NCBI GenBank assembly: GCA_025054735.1
Contig: JANWZG010000148.1
Coordinates: forward strand, 1-8,686
Reading direction: 5' to 3'
Length of the DNA: 8,686 bases
DNA from: Cyanobacteriota bacterium
GTDB taxonomy: Bacteria; Cyanobacteriota; Cyanobacteriia; SKYG9
This document shows positions 1 through 5,320 of this stretch, piece by piece; position 1 is the stretch's first letter; each line of letters opens with the position of its first letter. A program made the position numbers and the translations under genes. The notes beneath the pieces were generated by a model. The model had not been told where the DNA came from, did not search any database, and saw only the letters and a list, made by a program, of their open reading frames with translations.

Positions 1-597
1 CCTTACACCCTTGGGAATGTAGACAAAGGAGCCATCACTAAATACCGCCGAGTTGAGGGCAGCAAAGTAGTTATCAGTTGGGGGCACAACACTACCTAGG
101 TAGCGTTTTACTAGCTCAGGATGCTCCTGGAGAGCTTCGGAAATAGAGCAAAAGATGATGCCATCCTTTGCTAACTTGTCCTTGAAGGTAGTGGCGATCG
201 AAACACTATCAAAAATCGCGTCCACAGCTACATTGGCCAAGCGCTTCTGTTCCGACAGTGGAATCCCCAGTTTTTCAAAGGTTTCCAGCAACGCTGGATC
301 CACATCGTCCAAACTGTTGAGCTTCTTGGGAGCCTGTTTAGGTGCTGAATAGTAAACAATGTTCTGATAGTCGATTGGAGGATAACCAACCCGTGCCCAC
401 GTTGGCTCTGTCATTCGCAACCACTGTCGGTAAGCACGCAGGCGAAATTCCAGCATAAACTCTGGCTCATTCTTCTTCGCCGAAATTAGACGCACAACCT
501 CTTCACTGAGACCTTTAGGAATAGTCTCAGACTCAATAGCGGTTACAAACCCATATTTGTAGGGCTGGTTAACTAACGTTTGGAGGGCTGCGCTCAT
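1..597 (-). CDS. sufB: Fe-S cluster assembly scaffold SufB, N-terminal 199 residues (runs off left edge)
   Basis: SufB is the cytosolic scaffold subunit of the SufBCD complex, on which Fe-S clusters are built with sulfur from SufS and ATPase activity from SufC. Translating the minus strand from the ATG at 597-595 gives an open frame of 199 codons to the window edge, beginning MSAALQTLVNQPYKYGF. It contains SufB-like stretches such as KNEPEFMLEFRLRAYRQW (about residues 42-59), EKLGIPLSEQKRL, and VPPTDNYFAALNSAVFSDGS followed by FVYIPKGV at the edge. Full-length SufB is about 470-480 residues, so roughly 60% is missing through the window boundary, not through mutation. A GGAGAG stretch lies 10 nt before the ATG and supports this start. 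The gene follows ftrC on the same strand after 64 nt, so it is probably the second gene of a SufR-controlled operon. sufC, sufD and sufS are expected to follow outside the window, as in other cyanobacteria. Confidence 0.96.
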   Translation of the reverse strand, partial: MSAALQTLVNQPYKYGFVTAIESETIPKGLSEEVVRLISAKKNEPEFMLEFRLRAYRQWLRMTEPTWARVGYPPIDYQNIVYYSAPKQAPKKLNSLDDVDPALLETFEKLGIPLSEQKRLANVAVDAIFDSVSIATTFKDKLAKDGIIFCSISEALQEHPELVKRYLGSVVPPTDNYFAALNSAVFSDGSFVYIPKGVR

Positions 598-661
598 GGT
601 TGTTATTCTCTCCGCATTACGATTTTAAGAGTAGCGTCAGTAGTATCGGGTCAGCAGTAAA

Positions 662-1021
662 TTAGTACTGGCTAGTCGTGCTCCGAATCTGTTCAAAGCT
701 GATTTCCTGGGCTGTACCTGCAAAGTCATTGTCAGGAGTGAGAAACAACATGCAATGACATTCTTTGCGCTCGCGCATAGGCACGCAGGGACAGTTCCAG
801 AACGCTGCTGCGACTTCTGCTTCTTTATCTTCATAGTGGCGGCAGGGACACAATGGTGCGCCTAGCTCATCTTTGTGCTTAGCTAGGCCCTCAATGACCA
901 CAGCAGTCACACCTAAGTCAGCGCAGAAATAAGTGCCAGTGCGCTTGGCATAGGTTTCAGCAAAATGCCGCATGGCTTCTAAGCTTTTATCAGTTGCTTG
1001 GGTAGTTGTCGGAGTATTCAT
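662..1021 (-). CDS. ftrC: Ferredoxin-thioredoxin reductase, catalytic (beta) chain
   Basis: The enzyme passes electrons from photosynthetically reduced ferredoxin to thioredoxins, using a [4Fe-4S] centre next to a redox-active disulfide. It forms a heterodimer with the variable chain FtrV, which is not in this window. The 119-residue product has the usual length of the family. It shows the complete cysteine signature C58-P-C60, C77-P-C79 and C88-H-C90 (CPC-x16-CPC-x8-CHC). By the known family arrangement, C58, C77, C79 and C88 would bind the cluster and C60 and C90 would form the active disulfide. The segment LAKHKDELGAPLCPCRHY is typical. The ATG at 1021-1019 has no clear Shine-Dalgarno sequence. 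The gene lies between sufR (divergent, 149 nt) and sufB (same strand, 64 nt), with SufR-type operators in its promoter region. It therefore appears to be the first gene of the suf operon here. Confidence 0.96.
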   Translation of the reverse strand: MNTPTTTQATDKSLEAMRHFAETYAKRTGTYFCADLGVTAVVIEGLAKHKDELGAPLCPCRHYEDKEAEVAAAFWNCPCVPMRERKECHCMLFLTPDNDFAGTAQEISFEQIRSTTSQY

Positions 1022-1029
1022 CGGCAGGG

Positions 1030-1058
1030 GAGACAGAAGAGGTAATTATCGATATAAT
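1030..1058 (+). promoter_or_regulatory. Candidate promoter of sufR
   Basis: On the plus strand, GAGACA (1030-1035; 4 of 6 to TTGACA) and a perfect TATAAT (1053-1058) lie 17 nt apart. The start site would fall near 1065, inside the first SufR-type operator, which fits autorepression. The leader would be about 105 nt. The -10 box overlaps the opposing ftrC -10 on the other strand, so the two promoters would be face to face and mutually exclusive. A promoter nearer to sufR cannot be excluded. Confidence 0.4.
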
Positions 1059-1082
1059 CTAAAGCAACATGTATGTTGTCTA
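1054..1082 (-). promoter_or_regulatory. Candidate promoter of ftrC-sufB
   Basis: On the minus strand, TAGACA (1082-1077; 5 of 6 to TTGACA) and GATTAT (1059-1054; 4 of 6 to TATAAT) are separated by exactly 17 nt. Transcription would start near 1047 and leave a leader of about 25 nt before the ftrC ATG. The perfect SufR-type dyad fills the space between the two boxes, the expected position for repression by blocking RNA polymerase. An alternative -35 is a perfect TTGACA at 1121-1116 paired with TACCCT (1097-1092, 18-nt spacer), overlapping the second operator. The boxes are read by eye. Confidence 0.5.
1065..1078. promoter_or_regulatory. SufR operator 1, perfect CAAC-N6-GTTG dyad
   Basis: CAACATGTATGTTG is a perfect inverted repeat with 6-bp arms (CAACAT / ATGTTG) around a 2-bp centre. 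It matches the CAAC-N6-GTTG element bound by SufR between sufR and sufBCDS in Synechocystis. It sits between the -35 and -10 boxes of the candidate ftrC promoter and at the predicted start site of the candidate sufR promoter. It is therefore placed to control both directions. The assignment rests on motif and position, since no binding data are available. Confidence 0.85.
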
Positions 1083-1103
1083 AGTATCTTTAGGGTACTT
1101 TAG

Positions 1104-1117
1104 AAACGTACACGTTG
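1104..1117. promoter_or_regulatory. SufR operator 2, imperfect CAAC-N6-GTTG dyad
   Basis: AAACGTACACGTTG differs from CAAC-N6-GTTG only at the first base and contains the perfect dyad AACGT-AC-ACGTT (1105-1116). Its centre is 39 bp from the centre of operator 1. Synechocystis has a comparable pair, one perfect and one imperfect SufR site. The right arm overlaps a perfect minus-strand TTGACA (1121-1116). Confidence 0.7.
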
Positions 1118-1170
1118 TCAAAGTAATTTAATGTAAATCATACGGTAAAGCGGGAACGTTCTGAAAACGT

Positions 1171-1896
1171 ATGTCTGGCGATCGCAAAGTGTCTTCCCCT
1201 TCACAGTCTGCTCCAGATGCGCTTATTGCTGAGTCGCAGCTTGACGATCGTGCTGGCTCCGCATCCTCGACCAAGCAAGATATTCTGACCCATTTGCTCA
1301 AGCAGGGTGAGGCAACTGCCCAGGATTTAGCTGATTGGTTGGCTATTACTCCTCAGGCAGTGCGTCGCCACCTGAAAGACTTAGAGGCCGATGGTCTGAT
1401 TCAGCATCAAGCCATCCAGACTGGTATGGGCCGCCCTAACTATGTCTACAGACTCAGCGCCGCTGGACGAGAGCAGTTTCCCGATTGCTATAGTGACTTT
1501 GCTCTCTCACTGCTGGACACGTTAAAGGAAACGGTTGGTCAAGAGCAGGTCAGTACAATTTTGCAAAAGCAGTGGCAACGGAAAGCCATGGACTATCGGC
1601 AACAGTTGGGGCACGGTTCACTGCGCGATCGTGTTGCTGCCCTGGTGAAATTACGCCGTCAAGAGGGATTTATGGCAGAACTCCACTGCCCTGAACCCGA
1701 TGCATCTGGCCAGGAACGTTACATTATCGCTGAGTATCACTGTGCTATTTCCCATATTGCCGAGTCCTTTCCAGCAGTATGTGGGCACGAGTTGGAGCTA
1801 TTTGCAGCGGCGCTACAAGATTGCACAGTAGAGCGCACTCATTGGTTAGTGAATGGCGAACATCGTTGTGGATATTTGATTCAGGCTACGAGTTAG
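1171..1896 (+). CDS. sufR: SufR, iron-sulfur-sensing transcriptional repressor of the suf operon
   Basis: SufR is a DeoR-like winged-helix repressor that binds a [4Fe-4S] cluster and represses suf genes and itself when clusters are plentiful. In the 241-residue product, residues about 32-96 form the winged helix: KQDILTHLLKQGEATAQDLA, the recognition helix TPQAVRRHLKDLEADGL, and the wing GMGRPNYVYRLSAAG. The C-terminal part carries the SufR cysteine signature exactly, C191-x12-C204-x13-C218-x14-C233, with an additional C173. About 30 polar, Ser/Ala-rich residues precede the HTH and look poorly conserved. The ATG at 1171 lacks a clear Shine-Dalgarno sequence, but there is no later Met before the HTH, so this start is preferred (GTG at 1189 is the only close alternative). 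It diverges from ftrC across two dyad operators and is followed by the CDP-alcohol phosphatidyltransferase gene after 21 nt. Confidence 0.95.
   Translation: MSGDRKVSSPSQSAPDALIAESQLDDRAGSASSTKQDILTHLLKQGEATAQDLADWLAITPQAVRRHLKDLEADGLIQHQAIQTGMGRPNYVYRLSAAGREQFPDCYSDFALSLLDTLKETVGQEQVSTILQKQWQRKAMDYRQQLGHGSLRDRVAALVKLRRQEGFMAELHCPEPDASGQERYIIAEYHCAISHIAESFPAVCGHELELFAAALQDCTVERTHWLVNGEHRCGYLIQATS
1178..1185. repeat. HIP1 octamer GCGATCGC (also at 1976-1983 and 6528-6535)
   Basis: GCGATCGC is the highly iterated palindrome of many cyanobacterial genomes. Three perfect copies occur in the window, at codons 3-5 of sufR, early in the CDP-alcohol phosphatidyltransferase gene, and within purL. About 20 CGATCG cores occur overall. 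The copies are useful as a taxonomic hint. No local function is implied. Confidence 0.8.
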
Positions 1897-1917
1897 TTCA
1901 GATCCTATTTGCGAGCT

Positions 1918-2535
1918 ATGACATCATCGCCCCTAAAACCAGATTTGGGACTGTACCAAGCTAAGTATTGGTTGCGCGATCGCCTTCGACACCTACCAGG
2001 CATTAGCCACTTGTCTCCCAATGCCTTATCGGTGTTGGCCTTTGTCCCAGGTTGCTTGGCGGCCTACTGTCTCTATCGGCAATGGTGGTTAGGGGCTGTG
2101 GGGGCGATCGTGGCTCGCATGGTGATTAACACCCTAGATGGCCTAGTCGCTGAGGAATTTAATAAGACCTCTAAGCTGGGAGCTTATCTTAATCGGTTAC
2201 CTGGCGAGTTTACTGATGTCCTAATTGTGTTAGGGCTGTGGAACGTGGGGGAATTTCCTTGGACGCTGGCTCTGGTAGTGTTGGTAGGCTGGGTACAGAT
2301 GTTTGGCTTGCTGGGCCTCGTGGCTGACAGCAAAATTCAGTCCGTAGGCCCCTGTGGACAGACTGATCGCCTTGCTATTCTGGCGATTGCCTGTCTAGCT
2401 ACCTTGGCAGTCGATGCCTATCAAGTTTGGCGCTACGTGATTCCAGGGTTATGTATCGGGTGTGGAGTGACGATTGTGCTGCGAATTTATCGATCGCTGA
2501 AGGATATTAGCCAGCAGGTACCCAGTAACTCCTAG
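1918..2535 (+). CDS. CDP-alcohol phosphatidyltransferase-family membrane protein with atypical active-site motif
   Basis: Members of this family transfer a phosphatidyl group from a CDP-activated lipid to an alcohol in the membrane. The 205-residue product is rich in hydrophobic segments (about residues 34-52, 57-72, 97-112, 115-133, 149-164 and 170-188), which fits the usual six-helix fold. The catalytic motif D-x2-DG-x2-AR-x8-G-x3-D-x3-D appears here as N-TL-DG-LV-AE-x8-G-AYL-N-RLP-G, starting NTLDGLVAE. Only one of the four consensus aspartates is in register, and the Arg is Glu. A nearby GEFTD may supply a shifted Asp. From memory, E. coli YnbA-like members also have an N-x2-DG motif and a later G-P-x-G-x-x-DR segment, matched here by GPCGQTDR, so this may be a divergent subfamily and not a dead enzyme. 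I prefer the ATG at 1918 over an in-frame TTG at 1909. Neither has a good Shine-Dalgarno sequence. Co-transcription with sufR (21-nt gap) is likely. The substrate is unknown. Confidence 0.8.
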   Translation: MTSSPLKPDLGLYQAKYWLRDRLRHLPGISHLSPNALSVLAFVPGCLAAYCLYRQWWLGAVGAIVARMVINTLDGLVAEEFNKTSKLGAYLNRLPGEFTDVLIVLGLWNVGEFPWTLALVVLVGWVQMFGLLGLVADSKIQSVGPCGQTDRLAILAIACLATLAVDAYQVWRYVIPGLCIGCGVTIVLRIYRSLKDISQQVPSNS

Positions 2536-2718
2536 CTGCTAGATAAGCCGAGAGGTAGCACTGAATCAACCCCCAAATCTCTTCAAATTTCATAAACAAT
2601 CTTCACATTGTAGGGGAAGAAATTTGTTATCCTTTATCAACCGAAATTCAGCCCAGTTATCCTAGATGCCCTAGAGAGTTAGCCATCGGGACAGTTAGCA
2701 AACTGGTTGTTTTCCTGA

Positions 2719-2745
2719 TTGGTAACCGAGGGTGCTAGCTATAGT
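2719..2745 (+). promoter_or_regulatory. Weak candidate promoter of the DUF2949 gene
   Basis: TTGGTA (2719-2724; 4 of 6) and TATAGT (2740-2745; 5 of 6) are separated by 15 nt, shorter than ideal. The start would be near 2752, giving a leader of about 36 nt that includes the strong Shine-Dalgarno sequence at 2772-2777. The remainder of the 2536-2787 gap shows no clear gene or terminator. Confidence 0.3.
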
Positions 2746-2787
2746 AAGTCACTGGTGCAGACTACACATCGAAGGAGTTGAGCATTG

Positions 2788-2982
2788 ATGGCACCTAACA
2801 GCAAGTACGCACAACTATTGCAGTTTTTAGAAGAGGAACTGGCCCTGTCACCCTCGTCGATTAACATGGCCTTGCGTCATCGTGAGCAAGATCCTGGTCC
2901 ATTGCCAATGATTTTGTGGAACTATGGGCTAATCACCCTAGAGCAGCTAGAGCGCATTTTTGAATGGCTAGAAACAGCCTAA
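2788..2982 (+). CDS. DUF2949 family small protein
   Basis: This 64-residue protein of unknown function belongs to DUF2949, a family known mainly from cyanobacteria. Its hallmark segment HREQDPGPLPMILWNYGLIT (about residues 30-49) is followed by LEQLERIFEWLE. It is compact, soluble and predicted to be mostly helical, with many acidic and Leu residues. No catalytic residues or membrane segments are visible. A strong Shine-Dalgarno sequence, AAGGAG (2772-2777), lies 10 nt before the ATG at 2788. A TTG at 2785 directly before the ATG would add one residue at 7-nt spacing, so the start is uncertain by one codon. The gene appears monocistronic and converges with the VOC gene, with 9 nt between the stop codons. 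Confidence 0.88.
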   Translation: MAPNSKYAQLLQFLEEELALSPSSINMALRHREQDPGPLPMILWNYGLITLEQLERIFEWLETA

Positions 2983-2991
2983 ACGTCACCC

Positions 2992-3429
2992 TCAAGTGGG
3001 GGCACGATCGCCAATTTGTTGGTGTTCACGTTCTCCAAAAATAGCCGCAGCGTAGCGATACACCTTAAATTCCAAAAAGTTACCAAACGGATCCTGTAGA
3101 AAGAATGTGCGATGTTCCAGTGGAGAGTCAGGAAATCGTCGCTTCGGATGTTGATAAAAGGTAAGTTGGTTGGATTGTGCCCTAGCTAACAGGGCCTCCC
3201 AATCGGCCTCTTGGGTAAAGACTAGCCCGAAGTGGCGAGGATAGATGCTGGATTGCGGAGTCAACGGCTCAGTTGTGACATGGGCTACAATTTGATGACC
3301 GTACAGATTCAAAATGACAGAATCCTTAGTTTCTCGGCCTACTTCACAGCCTAAGCCTTCAGCATAAAATTGCTTGGTGCGGGGAATGTCAGCTACTGGA
3401 AATGCTAGGTGAAAGAGTGTTGCTGCCAT
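2992..3429 (-). CDS. VOC / glyoxalase-fold metalloprotein
   Basis: The protein has the vicinal-oxygen-chelate fold used by glyoxalase I, ring-cleavage dioxygenases and fosfomycin-resistance enzymes. From the ATG at 3429-3427 it is 145 residues, the size of a single two-module VOC protein. It starts MAATLFHLAFPVADI. The expected metal ligands are visible: H7 in LFHLAF, H66 in PRHFGLVF, and E120 in DPFGNFLEFKVY. The DPFGN-x-LEF signature is complete, so a metal-dependent enzyme is plausible. The sequence does not reveal the substrate, and I would not call it glyoxalase I. An in-frame GTG at 3441 would add four residues. Neither start has a clear Shine-Dalgarno sequence. A three-copy tandem repeat begins 32 bp upstream of the ATG. 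The 3' end nearly abuts the convergent DUF2949 gene. Confidence 0.88.
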   Translation of the reverse strand: MAATLFHLAFPVADIPRTKQFYAEGLGCEVGRETKDSVILNLYGHQIVAHVTTEPLTPQSSIYPRHFGLVFTQEADWEALLARAQSNQLTFYQHPKRRFPDSPLEHRTFFLQDPFGNFLEFKVYRYAAAIFGEREHQQIGDRAPT

Positions 3430-3460
3430 TGATGCTGTCACTGATTGGTCTGCCTACGAC

Positions 3461-3505
3461 TAACAAGGTCTACAGGTAACAAGGTCTACAGGTAAGGTCT
3501 ACAGG
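3461..3505. repeat. Three-copy tandem repeat upstream of the VOC gene
   Basis: TAACAAGGTCTACAGG occurs twice without a mismatch (3461-3476, 3477-3492) and is followed by a 13-bp copy lacking ACA (TAAGGTCTACAGG, 3493-3505). The shared core AAGGTCTACAGG starts at 3465, 3481 and 3494. The array begins 32 bp upstream of the VOC ATG. It could be replication slippage or an iterated protein-binding site. Confidence 0.95.
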
Positions 3506-3635
3506 TCATCTCAAGATTTACCAGATTCCCCAAGTCTATGACAATCCCCATACCTATGGATCATAACAGTCCATAACTGCAATCTCACCTAGCCACACTG
3601 ATTGACGCAGGTTGAACCAAACTTGGCAGGACTTT

Positions 3636-3680
3636 AAACTGTTGACCTGGAAACCGTTGATTTGGAAACTGCTGGTTTGG
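3636..3680. repeat. Three-copy imperfect 15-bp tandem repeat
   Basis: Three adjacent 15-bp units read AAACTGTTGACCTGG (3636-3650), AAACCGTTGATTTGG (3651-3665) and AAACTGCTGGTTTGG (3666-3680). They differ from each other at only 3-4 positions. The unit is a multiple of three and would encode a five-residue repeat in any frame, for example FQIN-GFQVN-SLKS on the minus strand. It may therefore be a piece of a former coding region. Confidence 0.9.
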
Positions 3681-3933
3681 GATGATGGCTCTATGGTTAG
3701 CTCCTTGACGATCGCCCAAGACTATGCAACCTCTGATGTCAGAGTGCAACGTAGTAGCAGCAGAGCACCCAGGGCTACGACCAAGCGGAACCAAATGGGC
3801 AGTTTTGACCCTGCCTTTGAGTCCGCAGAGGGCTATACTTTGTACTTGTGCCTGAGCGAAGTGACTCAGATTGAGCAAGTAAAGCAGTCCTTGGATTAAT
3901 AGCGGGTTCACGCTGACGGCTTTTCTCTGCACT

Positions 3934-3981
3934 GGGGCATTAAGCTATTCGTGCTGCTCAATAAGCTGTTAACAATGCCCT
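3934..3981 (+). other. Bipartite stem-loop about 110 nt upstream of the DUF4336 start
   Basis: The outer stem pairs GGGCATT (3935-3941) with AATGCCC (3974-3980), 7 perfect base pairs plus a flanking G-U. The inner stem pairs AGCTATT (3943-3949) with AAT-A-AGCT (3960-3967) around one bulged A, closing a 10-nt loop (3950-3959). A 6-nt internal bulge (3968-3973) lies between the stems. There is no T-tract after it, so it does not look like an intrinsic terminator. It may be a leader structure of the DUF4336-purL transcript or chance folding. Confidence 0.4.
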
Positions 3982-4006
3982 GGGGTAGCAAGACTTGGGC
4001 GATCGT

Positions 4007-4019
4007 CACGAAGTTCGTG
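4007..4019. promoter_or_regulatory. 13-bp dyad, possible operator upstream of DUF4336-purL
   Basis: CACGAA-G-TTCGTG is a perfect inverted repeat with 6-bp arms and a 1-bp centre, ending 71 bp before the DUF4336 ATG. Its form suits a dimeric regulator, but a dyad of this size also arises by chance, and I recognise no known regulator motif. Confidence 0.25.
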
Positions 4020-4090
4020 TCTGCATTGTGGGTCAGTTTTCTCCCTATGAGAGAAGATTTAAGGACGGGAAACTTCAACATCACGTTGGT

Positions 4091-5290
4091 ATGAGTCAGC
4101 CTATTAACAGCAGCAAGATTACATCTGATGCCAGTCACGCCCATGACTGGACATGGCACCTTTGGCCCTTAGTGCCCATCTACCCCTACGGTAAGCGGCG
4201 CACCCTTCGTATAGAAGTGCTGAACGATCGCATCTGGACCTTTGACCAAGTGCAGGGCATTTTCTACGTAGTGGTACCGATTCGGATGACAGTGGTTCGG
4301 CTAGATGCTGGAGGCTTGCTAGTCTATGCCCCTGTTGCCCCTACACCAGAGTGTCTGCGCCTGATGCAAGAACTGGTAGACAAGTACGGGGCAGTAAGGT
4401 ATATCATTTTGCCCACAGTGTCAGGGATTGAGCATAAGGTGTTTGTAGGGCCGTTTGCTCGCCATTTCCCCACAGCTCAAGTTTATGTCTCGCCGCACCA
4501 ATGGAGTTTTCCCCTCAACCTCCCCCTTAGTTGGTTGGGGTTGCCCCCCGATCGCACCCATATCTTGCCTGCTGACAGTCGGCAGACTCCCTTTGGGGAT
4601 GAGATTGATTACGCGGTGTTAGGTGCGATTAACCTCAATGTTGGAGCCTTCGCAGAAGTAGCAATGGTACATCGGCCCACACATACGCTGCTGCTAACGG
4701 ATATGATCGTCTCGGTGCCCGAAGAGCCACCCGCTATCGTGCAATTGGATCCCTATCCCCTACTGTTCCACGCTAAGGATCATGCCTCAGAAGTAGTAGC
4801 TGATACACCAGCTAACCGTCGCAAGGGCTGGCATCGCATTAGCCTATTTGCCTTTTATTTTCGCCCCAGCGTTTTGGATACTCTGGATCTAGGACAAACG
4901 GTACTCAACGCCCTAAAGGCTGTCGATCGCTCCCGCAAAGCCTACTTTGGCCTTTATCCCTTCCGCTGGCAACCCAACTGGCACTATGCATTCCAAGCCC
5001 TATGTGGGCACAGTCGTCCGTTTGTGGCCCCTGTGTTGCAGCAGTTGATTCTAAATCGGGCACCCCAGACTACCTTGGCATGGGTTGATCGGGTTGCTCA
5101 GTGGGAGTTTAACCACATCATTCCCTGTCACTTCATGGCTCCTATCCCTGCCAGTCCCCGACAGTTCCGCCAAGCCTTTGCCTTTTTGGATCCACAAGCA
5201 ACTGGCGATCGGCTGCCCGATGCCGATGTGCAACTTCTACGAGAGTTAGAAGCAGGACTCGTTCAGCGCAAGATTTTGCCCCCAGTATAG
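4091..5290 (+). CDS. DUF4336 domain-containing protein
   Basis: This 399-residue protein of unknown biochemical function belongs to DUF4336, found in cyanobacteria, plants and other bacteria and related in fold to metallo-beta-lactamase-like proteins. The N-terminal block is typical: WTWHLWPLVPIYPYGKRRTL (residues 20-39), then TFDQVQGIFYVVVPIRMTV and LLVYAPVAPT. The stretch IEHKVFVGPFARHFPTA supplies His residues in the place where related members have HHLH-type motifs, but a full HxHxDH metal site is not seen. The C-terminal FNHIIPCHFMAPIPASPRQF is also family-like. No signal peptide is apparent. The frame stays open upstream to a TTG at 3995, but those 32 codons are unlike the family, so the ATG at 4091 is chosen. 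purL follows after 30 nt on the same strand, suggesting one transcript, though no link to purine synthesis is established. Confidence 0.85.
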   Translation: MSQPINSSKITSDASHAHDWTWHLWPLVPIYPYGKRRTLRIEVLNDRIWTFDQVQGIFYVVVPIRMTVVRLDAGGLLVYAPVAPTPECLRLMQELVDKYGAVRYIILPTVSGIEHKVFVGPFARHFPTAQVYVSPHQWSFPLNLPLSWLGLPPDRTHILPADSRQTPFGDEIDYAVLGAINLNVGAFAEVAMVHRPTHTLLLTDMIVSVPEEPPAIVQLDPYPLLFHAKDHASEVVADTPANRRKGWHRISLFAFYFRPSVLDTLDLGQTVLNALKAVDRSRKAYFGLYPFRWQPNWHYAFQALCGHSRPFVAPVLQQLILNRAPQTTLAWVDRVAQWEFNHIIPCHFMAPIPASPRQFRQAFAFLDPQATGDRLPDADVQLLRELEAGLVQRKILPPV

Positions 5291-5320
5291 AATAAGCCTG
5301 TATTTTGCAGAGTTGTTACC

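Larger units (their letters stand above)
3430..4090. other. 661-bp stretch without a convincing gene
   Basis: This gap separates the VOC start from the DUF4336 start. Open frames exist (3612-3899 plus, TTG start, 95 codons; 3585-3932 minus, 115 codons), but neither shows a recognisable domain, a good start site or coding-like composition. The stretch holds a 16-bp tandem repeat (3461-3505), a 6-bp dyad TATGGA/TCCATA (3555-3575), a 15-bp tandem repeat (3636-3680), a bipartite stem-loop (3935-3980) and a 13-bp dyad (4007-4019). A third minus-strand frame (3557-3832, interrupted by TAG at 3724-3722) has a protein-like hydrophobic segment and may be a gene remnant. Promoters for the VOC gene (leftward) and DUF4336-purL (rightward) should lie here, but I could not place them with confidence. 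Confidence 0.6.

Noticed and set aside
637..834. Minus-strand 65-codon frame overlapping ftrC
   Set aside because: It is an out-of-frame shadow of ftrC, whose cysteine signature is unambiguous.
2983..3000. Shared bidirectional terminator between DUF2949 and VOC (CCC...GGG around 2989-3001)
   Set aside because: Only a three- to four-pair stem is possible, and there is no flanking T-tract on either side.
3461..3680. CRISPR-like array
   Set aside because: The repeats are 13-16 bp, directly adjacent with no spacers, and the two arrays are unrelated. No cas genes are present.
3612..3899. Plus-strand open frame of 95 codons
   Set aside because: It begins with TTG without a Shine-Dalgarno sequence, has a low-information sequence with no recognisable domain, and its start runs through the 15-bp tandem repeat. 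Open frames exist on the other strand over the same bases.
3585..3932. Minus-strand open frame of 115 codons with a signal-peptide-like start (LLIQGLLYLLNLSHFAQAQ)
   Set aside because: The rest of the sequence is not protein-like and matches no family I know. The signal-like start is probably chance.
3995..4090. N-terminal extension of the DUF4336 frame to a TTG at 3995
   Set aside because: The added 32 residues do not resemble DUF4336 N-termini, and the ATG at 4091 directly precedes the conserved block.
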